A stretch of DNA of 22,896 nucleotides from Physocladia obscura (Eukaryota; Chytridiomycota; Chytridiomycetes; Chytridiales; Chytriomycetaceae): contig JADGJH010000135.1 in the NCBI GenBank assembly GCA_027596945.1, positions 1-22,896 on the forward strand. Reading direction: 5' to 3'. The translations under genes were made by a program, and so were the position numbers. The notes under the pieces are model-generated. The model saw only the letters and a program-made list of their open reading frames with translations, had not been told where the DNA came from and searched no databases. This document shows, piece by piece, positions 11,527-19,018 of this stretch (its first letter is position 1; each line of letters begins with the position of its first letter).

Positions 11527-12385
11527 ATGTATGAACAATATATTGGGCTGAACTGGCCTGAACTAACTTCTTCCAAACAACCAAACAAAACAGATTGGCT
11601 GTATTTAACACCCCATCTGCTTCTTTGGTAAGTTATTTGGTCACTTTTTGAAGGATGCAGCTTCAAGGAAGCTGCCAATTGCTTGACTTGGGTTCAATCA
11701 CAGACAATTAAGTTAACAAACAAATTTAAGTCTTAATTTACAATAAAAAAACAACTGTCAGTATCTGCAACAAAGTGCAATGAAGCTGATTATCAAAATT
11801 TCAAATTTTATCAAAAAATATCTGCAAAAATAAAAAGACACTTGGACACTGGGATTATGCATAGGCTCAGCTGATAGCAAGAATTATAAGCCCTTTTGTA
11901 CACAGTGCTGGGTATTTAGCTGTTGGTGGACTTTCATTGAGTTGTCTGATGTTCTTTTCAATCAGAAGAACAAGTACGACTGCAGAAAATTTCTTGAAAT
12001 GATTGCAGAAGGCTTAGTTTGTTTAGTTTTTCATTCTTTCATTAATTTTTTTTTTTTTTCGTAAATGAAAGGCCAACCAGAAAGTGTGTTTGTTTAGAAT
12101 ACGTGCAATACATAAGGATTTGCAAAAAGAAGCTTGTGAGGCAGTTGAAGCTCTGCTATTCCTTTTGCCTGTATGTTGACCAAGTATTAACTCTACAAGT
12201 CTCATTGGGCTTGTTTTTTTGATCTCTCTTCATATCTCAAACGTCTGATTGAGAAACTCATTGCAATGATGAGTTCATATTTGCAAAAGTATAAAGTGAA
12301 GAATATAGCATGTTGTATCAATAACTTTGCAAGATTTTGGGAGAAGATGGGTATTTCAAGATTTGGGAGAAGGTGAATGGAAAAA
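11527..12385 (+). pseudogene. Old relic of the same Tc1-type transposase
   Basis: This stretch aligns by eye along its length with the better preserved transposase at 15859-17100. It holds an N-terminal helix region (SLFEGCSFKEAANCL near 11638), the catalytic middle (11832-12000 against 16510-16690, sharing GGGATTATGCAT), the retained intron-like T-rich gap near 12000-12062, the second-Asp region (12062-12175) and the segment around the last catalytic Glu (12249-12296 against 16948-16995). It is broken by many stops and frameshifts and has no usable frame longer than about 60 codons. The upstream AAATGTATG near 11525 and TTCTTCCAAAC near 11570 look like a worn terminal repeat. No clear right end was found. 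It is clearly older than the 15.8-19.0 kb copy. Confidence 0.75.
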
Positions 12386-14017
12386 ATTAAAATTTAGTTT
12401 TCAGACTCTTTTTTCATCCTTTATTTTCCCTATTCTCAGTTTAGTCTTGTTTGCTACAGCTAGCACTGGGTGTAAATATCTGCTTAGATCTATTCTTCCA
12501 ATTGATGACCTTTGTCTTTCAAAATCTGCTTGGGATGCAGGTCTGGTGTTGAGTTTGCAGGGATTTTTTTACTGTTAATTTCTTTCATATCTATTATGCC
12601 TTGTTTTAGTCACTGTTGCATCGCAATTTTTATTTACGTTTTATTTTAATTGCCAATTTTAGAAGCAAGTTTTAATTATTCAATTTTGCTAATGCTAATT
12701 TCATTGAATAGTTACCAAAATAGCATGTTTGATTTGGTGCCAGCTTTAAGACTGATTATTTCAGATTCTGAAACTGAAGTGGTGACTTGATGTCATGTTT
12801 GAGATGATAGTGTGTCTGCATCTGTTGAGTAGAGTCAGGAGCCATTAAGAGAGAGTTGTAAGAACTACAAGTTATCAATTTTTAGATAATTTTGTAGTGC
12901 TGCCATGTGTTTCACTATTTATAGTGCATTTACCACCACTTTGGCATTTTCCCCTTAGAAAACTGGTAAAAATCACATCAATGGAATGATGCGGCAGTTT
13001 TCTGAAGGTATTTCTTAATTATAAATTTTCAATGGTCCCTTTATTTTCATTTGTTTTGAACAAAATTGAAAATGGAGTTTCTTCCAAAATGAAAAAATAA
13101 TGAAAAGTTATTAATGAATTGAACTGAAAATGAAAGGCTTTTTATGTGAATAAAGATATTTATTATTAAATAGTGATAACTTATGCAGATACCTCCTGCT
13201 ATTATCCCATTCATCCAAAAGCACAATCCATAAATACCCTTTATTTCTTTTTCTTTGTAAACAACTTCAAACAATAAATTTGGAAGTTTTAAAATCTAGA
13301 CCCTCTGACCACAAAATTAAACAATCATTGTTTTCCACACACAGTTGGATGCCATATTCCAAGAATGTTTTATTCAAGACCTCTGTCATGTTTTCACCTG
13401 CTGGGTTAACTTCCATTTTGGGTTGGTATTTTGGTGAATTTTATTCATTCATTTAATTGAGAAGCTGGCATTTGTGTGGAGTTCTGTTTTGTTTTAGACC
13501 AGGTCAGCAAAAATCATTTCAGTTCTTTGACATGCAGTGGCCATAGTACCAATATTTCCATAGATGTCTGGACTTTTGACATAGAAAACCATCATGGATT
13601 CAAGTGGACTATATTTGTGTATGCTGTTGATTTTTTGGAAGGTTTATCAAAAGTTTGATAGTAGACTTGAAGTTTAAAAATTGAGAGAATTTTTATTTGT
13701 TCAAATTCTACACTAAAAATTAAATACAGAGCTCTCTTTATAGCATCTTTTGTGCAGTCTCTTTTGTCCATTTTGCACCTTGAGATACTTCTGGATTTGG
13801 AATTCATTAGTATAAAGGTGTTGTTGAGTTTTTCTCTTTTTTTCTTCTTTTTTTACAGCTGATTTCAAACAAGAATGAGAAGACCAAAATTTTCCATTTT
13901 ACAAAACTTTTGAAATACTGGTCAATCTGCTGAAAAATACTGGTCTGCAATCATTAATCCATTGCAATACAAATATTGCACATTTCTTAATGCCACCTTT
14001 AATAAAAATCACATGAA
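12386..14017. other. AT-rich, CpG-poor stretch without a recognisable gene
   Basis: About 1.6 kb with no open frame that looks coding on either strand. The longest frames (about 60-83 codons, for example at 12327 and 13047) have the composition of chance AT-rich translation and no splice context. The low CG content matches the flanking transposon remains, so this is most likely eroded mobile-element sequence. I could not find a right terminal repeat of the old relic in it. Confidence 0.6.
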
Positions 14018-14553
14018 ATGAGTGATGGATCAAGTAATGGTGGTGCTTTGGATACCAAGGATGATATCAATGAATTAAAAATTATGGGAAGGCTCTCATT
14101 TTAACACTATTGAATATATAACAGCATATTTTGCACCAATTGCCACATATGCTGTGTATGTAAACAAGACAGTTGGCTCACCAATCATGCAAATCAAACA
14201 AATTGTTCAAAAGTTAAAATTTGAAACTCTCTAGTGGTGATGGCATTCCTTGCACAGACTAACCCATATAGCAATCTTTCATTCACACTGCATTCAGTCA
14301 AACTGTTTAAGATTAAACTACGTAACTGCCACAGAAGCTAAAATAATTGGCAGACTTCAATAGAAGGCTGTTCTGCATTTATAGGAATATCTCAATGGTC
14401 CAGAAGATCAAGTCAGCAGAAAACACATTTAAAACTGATGATTTTGTGGATTATGGTGATGCAACTAGAGCAACTGCTAAACCAAACCCTAAGCCACATG
14501 AAAAAAGCCACAAATCACTGAAGTTGAGGAATAAGAAAAAACCTGGCATATAG
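14018..14553 (+). pseudogene. Decayed unidentified coding remnant
   Basis: From the ATG at about 14018 the sequence reads protein-like but broken segments: MSDGSSNGGALDTKDD, then after a stop and frameshift NTIEYITAYFAPIATYAV and following residues, then a 68-codon open frame (14347-14553) ending in a basic tail with DDFVDYGDATRAT. Ser/Gly/Asp-rich starts and Lys/Pro-rich ends look like a real protein, but the stops, frameshifts and lack of good splice sites argue for decay. I recognise no family. A mobile-element gene is likely from its surroundings. Confidence 0.35.
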
Positions 14554-15400
14554 ATTATTTTTTATTTTTCAGAGAGAATCTTATGTATAAACTCTTTTTT
14601 TAATCCCTCCACAAATCTGAGTGTCTTTACAAACACAAGTAAAAAATGACATGCTAACTTTAACCAATTCAACAAAATTGATATCTCAACAAAAATCAAA
14701 TCACTAAAAGAACTCAATGAGTATTTTAAAAAATGAATTGGGGAGCGGGATCTGCCAAGTGGGATCCAAATTTGTATTATATTGACATGTTCCAAGTAAA
14801 ATCTCTAATTTTTTTGATTTTTTGATTGAAGTGAAGAATTCTACTGCAGCAAAGAGATCATATTTGCTTATAAATTTGAAGAAGAAAAGGAGGTTTAACA
14901 AAAGTTATTGAATAATTGGAAGCAAAAAACATTTGTTTACTCCTGTTGAATTGCTAGGAATAAAAGTCAGATCTAAAATCAGTATGCATTTATCACAACA
15001 TTCACTTTAAAAAAACAACTAATTGGAATTCTGATAGCTGGTTCAAAAATTTTATACACCAATACAAAAGTTGAATTTCACAAAAAGTTGTAAAATATTT
15101 GAGTGCCAAATGCAATGATCCATTCACTCTTAATAATATTAAGACTTGGGTTACAGCTTTGGAAAATTGGATTGCCAAAAAGCACAACACAGCAATTAAT
15201 CTCATCAATATTGATGAAATGTAAATCAAACTTGAAAATGACAATGTGCAGCAAAACCTACATTGTATCAAATAAAATTGAGTATCATAATGTCAATAAA
15301 GGAGAATGTAGCCAATATGCCGCAATTATTCCATTTATATCTGTTAGATTTAGAAATAAAAAATGTTATACAGGCTGAATATATGTTAAATAATAGTTAA
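14554..15400 (+). pseudogene. Further decayed coding remnant
   Basis: Protein-like islands can be read on the plus strand: GSAKWDPNLYYIDMF near 14750, and a longer island from about 15030 to 15260 beginning NSDSWFKNFIHQYK and including NNIKTWVTALENWIAKK. The second is interrupted by only two stop codons over about 75 codons. It has a helical, tryptophan-containing pattern, but I recognise no family. Together with 14018-14553 it may be the remains of one multi-exon gene. Confidence 0.35.
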
Positions 15401-15788
15401 TATAGAACCATTATAACACTAAATTCCATGCTAACCCATAATCCATAACCCACTGCAGGCCTGAGTTCATTTTCGGTGCTTGATTTTGATTAGATGCAGC
15501 AGTCCTCTGAAGATTTTACTCTCATTGGAATATTTCATTTTATACCAGTCAAATAATCTGGTTTTGGAACTCTTCCAAAAGTTGTTATATTTTGATCACA
15601 TTTATAGTTAATGCATATCTTGGTACAAATTAAACTGTGATGGCACAGCATACAGTATCTGTTATAATCAAACTCCTCTCTATGGTCAGTTGAACTAAGA
15701 GGGTACCTCTATGTTTTTGTCAAAGTCCTTGCAAATTCAATTTGTTTGTAAAAAGTAAGTTTGGGCCAGTTTGGTGTAGAATACTTCA
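15401..15788. other. AT-rich spacer with a possible mariner-end remnant
   Basis: No gene is visible. Around 15650-15715 the words TACAGT, TTATAA, CTCTCTATGG, CAGTTGAAC and AGAGGGTACCTCT recall the ends of pogo/mariner-type elements, but no partner repeat was found. The region ends at the left tip of the intact-looking element. Confidence 0.3.
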
Positions 15789-15888
15789 CAGCTGTTTTCA
15801 AAAATTTTGTGAAAAAATAAAAACCCCAATTCCAAAAAAATGTATGTGATGGAGTATAATGGCCTATAAAGGTCACTTACAAACTAAC
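15789..15888 (+). repeat. Left terminal inverted repeat
   Basis: It begins CAGCTGTTTTCAA and includes GTGAAAAAATAAAAA, ATTCCAAAAAA, TGTATGTGATGGA, TATAATGG and CAAACTAAC, in the same order as the reverse complement of 18900-18993. By eye the arms differ by about a dozen substitutions, one 6-nt and one 1-nt length difference. The transposase start codon (15859-15861) lies inside it. Confidence 0.9.
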
Positions 15889-17100
15889 CATCTTGGACAT
15901 AAAACTAATTCAGAAAGTATGGGCAATATTCAATACCCTGATCCGCTACTTTGGCAGATTGTCAGGGCACTTTTGGATGGATGTATCTTTAAAACAACTG
16001 CAAATTAGTTGTTTATTAATGAAATGTTAGTCTGTTAAACATGGAAATATTATACTTTATTTGGAACAATTCAAAATCCACTTGTGCAAGTGAAAGAAAG
16101 GAAGTGGATCTTAGACGCTCAGATTCTTGTGGAATGTGCCCTTTTTTTTGTTTCACAGCTTGAAAATTTGGCCATATAACAGCACATTAAAGCACTTGTG
16201 GCAAATAGAAAGAATTGGTATCTTGAAGAGCTTGTTGAGGAAGTCTATTCTGTCTCAGGTCAACATGTTAGCATTCCAACTCTATGGCGCTGCCTGCATT
16301 GGCTTGGGATCAACCACAAACAAGTAGTATAAAAAAAGAGAAACAAACAATTGTATATCTAAAATACACAGTTATTTATGACATATATCTATTTGTTTCT
16401 GCTTCCGAGCAAAATGAATTTGATCACCAAAAATTTCAAACTTTCGTTGGCCAATTTACAACAAATCAAATTGTCTTTGCTGACAAATCTGCTTTTAACA
16501 AAAAAAAATTACAAAAACATTGGGATTATGCATGGGTAGGTCTGAGAGCAAGAATTAACAGCCTGTTTGTACATGGCATTGGCCATTCTATTGTTGGAGC
16601 ACTTTCACTACGCAGAATGATATCATTCTCAATCAAAGAAGGAAGCATGAGTGCAAAAGATTTCTTGGAATGGCTGAAGGAAGATTTGGTTTGTTTATTT
16701 GATGTTTTTTTTTACTGTTTTGCTCCATGCAGTTATAAATTTTTTACAGTTTCTGAAAATGAATGCATTTCCAACCAGAAAATGTGCTGGTGTTGGACAA
16801 CTGTAAAATACATTAAGACTCTCAAATTCAAGAAGAATGTCAAGCAGTTGGAGTTTTGCTAATATTTTTACCTGCGTACTCTCCAGATATGAACCCAGTA
16901 AGTTTCATTAGAGTTGTGATTTTGGATCATTATATCATAAATATCAGATTGAACAATGCTTTGCAATGATGAAATCATATTTGCAAAAATACAAAGAAAG
17001 ATTAAAATATATTGAACAAGGTGAAGCAGTTTTTGAAGGATGTATGACAATCAATAATATGGCTGGGCTTGCTTGTTTTCAGCATGCAAATTATGTGTAA
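15859..17100 (+). pseudogene. Tc1-type DD34E transposase with introns, disabled
   Basis: The start is the ATG at 15859 inside the left repeat. The N-terminal part holds helix-turn-helix-like segments (PDPLLWQIVRALLDG; TLWRCLHWLGINHKQ). Three GT-AG gaps interrupt the frame and their removal restores homology: 16324-16409, 16689-16749 and 16898-16947. The catalytic triad is visible: Asp in VFADKSAF (16482), Asp in VLVLDNCKIH (16796) and Glu in NPIEQCFAMMK (16951), with 34 residues between the last two once the intron is removed, the Tc1 spacing. GALSLRR and FLEWLKEDL are also typical. Damage includes in-frame stops at 16006 (TAG), 16036 (TAA), 16177 (TAA) and 16814 (TAA), and a 1-nt frameshift near 16784. 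The natural end is TAA at 17098. The transposase would cut and rejoin the element at its terminal repeats. Confidence 0.88.
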
Positions 17101-17225
17101 ACAAACAGCAAATAATTTGGGATATAAAAACAAATGCTAATCACAATCCAAAATAATATTTTTATTGAAAATATCAAAGTAAAAAATAAATGAAAAATGA
17201 AAATTTTAGGAAAATTTTTTTGATA

Positions 17226-18929
17226 TCAATACTCAAAATTCTCAACAGAAATCTCTTCTTGCATTTTTATAACAATATCTGTTTTAAGTTTTGTAAGTAT
17301 TTCTGAAAGCAAAGATTCAAATAGAAATTGATTGTCAAGGTCCCATGCTGTCAACAATTTGTTTCGCAAAGCAGATGGAAGCTTTGCTTTTTTGAGTACT
17401 GAAACTAAAGTATCTGACTTTTCAATAACAAACATTCCAGTCAAAGCAATTGGCTCCCCAGTTTCCTTATTGATTTTGCAGAAACATATCAATTTTGTGA
17501 TACTTGCTGAAACTTTACTAGCTTGAGTGAAAATTTCCAGACTTGATGTTTGCATTGGGTGAGTGTCTGTAGCTTTTTTAGTTCCAGGAAGACAGTAGTT
17601 TGCAGTGTCAAATGCACTCAAGTGTGGTGGGCTATCAATGTCAACCTTAGAAATTTTTGCAATCTGCTTTGATTTGAGTGAAATTTAAAGACAACAGGGC
17701 TCAGGGTTGTACTTACAAATTGCTGAATCCAAGCGGCTTTCATTTGCAGTGTTAATTTCAAATGAACAGTATTTCCATCAATTATTTTGTGCACACAGCC
17801 TTCAGGATTGATCAAGCATTGATCTTTGTACTTTTCATCAAGTTTTAGACCGAAATTGACAACAGCATTATTTCCACTTAGGGTCGATCCTGATTTGCAA
17901 TTCCCTAATTCAAAATTACCATCAGGCACTGTTTTTTTATTGCTGCCTTTTTATTATTTTATATTATTTTATTTTGTGGTGACATTAATAAACAAGTTGA
18001 GCTTACTTTTCATTTTGTGGATAACAATTGTTGGTTTCTTATTCCCTTTATTCAATTTAAAAATACTTTTCAGCCATATATGTTCCGAATTTTTAAAGAT
18101 GGAGTATTTTTTCTTGTCTTTCATTGTAATAACACTCCGTGTCTCATGAATTGGGTTTCCAATCATCTAACTCTTCAGCCAAATATTTTTTGAATTCATC
18201 CAATGATTCAAAATTGGAGGAAACTTGTATTTTTGTGCATTTTGTTTGTGTAAATGCACCTTTTCCAACTGGAGTATGGAATGCAACCATTAATTATACA
18301 TGATCTAACCCTAAATGTGATTAGAAAAAAAGAAATATATGACTGAAAAATTTACCATTTTCTTGATCATTGTCATCTGAGTTATCAAATAAGTGTGGCT
18401 GCTTGTGTTTCAATTGGATGGCTGGGGAAACTATGTTTGCAAGAGAGTTGTTGATAAATTTTTGCTTTGCTTGTGTGATTGAAGATGGAGTGGGGTTTGC
18501 TACAAATTCAACAGATTGTTGATGAAGACTCTCAGCAATTGCCAGAATTGCTGCTTCACCAGTCTTTGTTTGTTTCTAGTTGCATTATTGCACATAGCAA
18601 CTGTGTTTTGAATTGCAAAATCGAACACAGCTGCTGAGACCTGTGAAGTTGTTAATATTAATTTTGTGACACAAGAGAAATGCGGCAACTGGAGTTCCAT
18701 TGATTTTGACTATTTTGAAATTTTTCGTAGAAGCAACTGGCATGTTTGGATCACATTTGCAGATGTGAGATGTCTCGTTGCAATTTAGGCATTTGCCACA
18801 CTGCACACAGAGTTTATTAACATCAAACACTTCTGTGTTGTCATTTGAACTGATAGAAGACAGATCAAGGTTGCTATCAATTTTATCCCTGCCAGTTGAG
18901 TTAGTTTGGAAGAGACCACTATTGACCAT
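17226..18929 (-). pseudogene. Unrecognised transposon-borne gene, cysteine motif at N-terminus, damaged
   Basis: The start is the ATG at 18929 inside the right repeat (MVNSGLFQTN). Residues 40 to about 60 hold CVQCGKCLNCNETSHICKC, a possible zinc knuckle. Later blocks include TGEAAILAIAESLHQQS, HTPVGKGAFTQTKCTK, SLDEFKKYLAEELDDW, KKYSIFKNSEHIWLKSIF and a C-terminal part of about 215 residues split by a clean intron (17664-17716, donor GTAAGT). Other introns are likely at 17929-18006 (donor GTAAGC) and 18311-18355; the first junction, near 18590-18680, is not resolved. A TAA at 18294-18296 and a frameshift near 18150 disable it. The last two exons are intact and keep a coding look. I know no family for it. 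Its position inside the element, convergent with the transposase, points to an accessory or captured gene, for instance a DNA-binding or regulatory protein; this is inference. Confidence 0.65.
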
Positions 18930-18993
18930 TATAATCCATCACATACATTTTTTGGAATCAGCGTTTTTTATTTTTTCACTTTGAAAACAGTTG
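18900..18993 (-). repeat. Right terminal inverted repeat
   Basis: Read on the minus strand it begins CAACTGTTTTCAAA and then carries the same ordered blocks as the left repeat, ending CAAACTAAC. The ATG of the minus-strand gene (18929) lies inside it. The next two plus-strand bases are TA. Confidence 0.9.
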
Positions 18994-19018
18994 TAATTCA
19001 AAATTCAAGTCAAAATCG

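Larger units (their letters stand above)
15789..18993. mobile_element. Two-gene Tc1-type DNA transposon with long terminal inverted repeats, 3205 bp
   Basis: The element is bounded by inverted repeats at 15789-15888 and 18900-18993. It contains a DD34E transposase gene on the plus strand (15859-17100) and a convergent gene of unknown function on the minus strand (17226-18929), leaving 125 bp between their stop codons. The right tip is followed by TA (18994-18995), the usual Tc1/mariner target duplication; the left tip is preceded by CA, which could be a mutated TA. Both genes carry disabling changes, so this copy is probably inactive. Classical Tc1/mariner elements are 1.3-2.4 kb with one gene, so the second gene makes this copy unusual. 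The low CG content suggests methylation or another mutation process acting on repeats. Confidence 0.85.

Noticed and set aside
11640..11720. tRNA-like GGTTCAATC in the spacer after DNAJC3
   Set aside because: No matching acceptor or anticodon stem; the stretch aligns with the transposase N-terminus instead.
12327..12578. 83-codon plus-strand open frame after the old transposase relic
   Set aside because: It starts in the relic's tail and continues into T-rich DNA; no homology, domain or splice context.
13047..13274. 75-codon minus-strand open frame in the AT-rich spacer
   Set aside because: Composition matches random AT-rich translation and no partner exon is visible.
15002..15271. Hydrophobic 89-codon minus-strand open frame
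   Set aside because: The complementary plus strand reads a more protein-like, tryptophan-containing segment; Leu/Ile/Phe richness is expected from AT-rich antisense.
11314..18993. CRISPR or other spaced direct-repeat array
   Set aside because: The only clear repeats are the single pair of terminal inverted repeats and the two transposase copies; no regular spacing exists, and the genome is eukaryotic.
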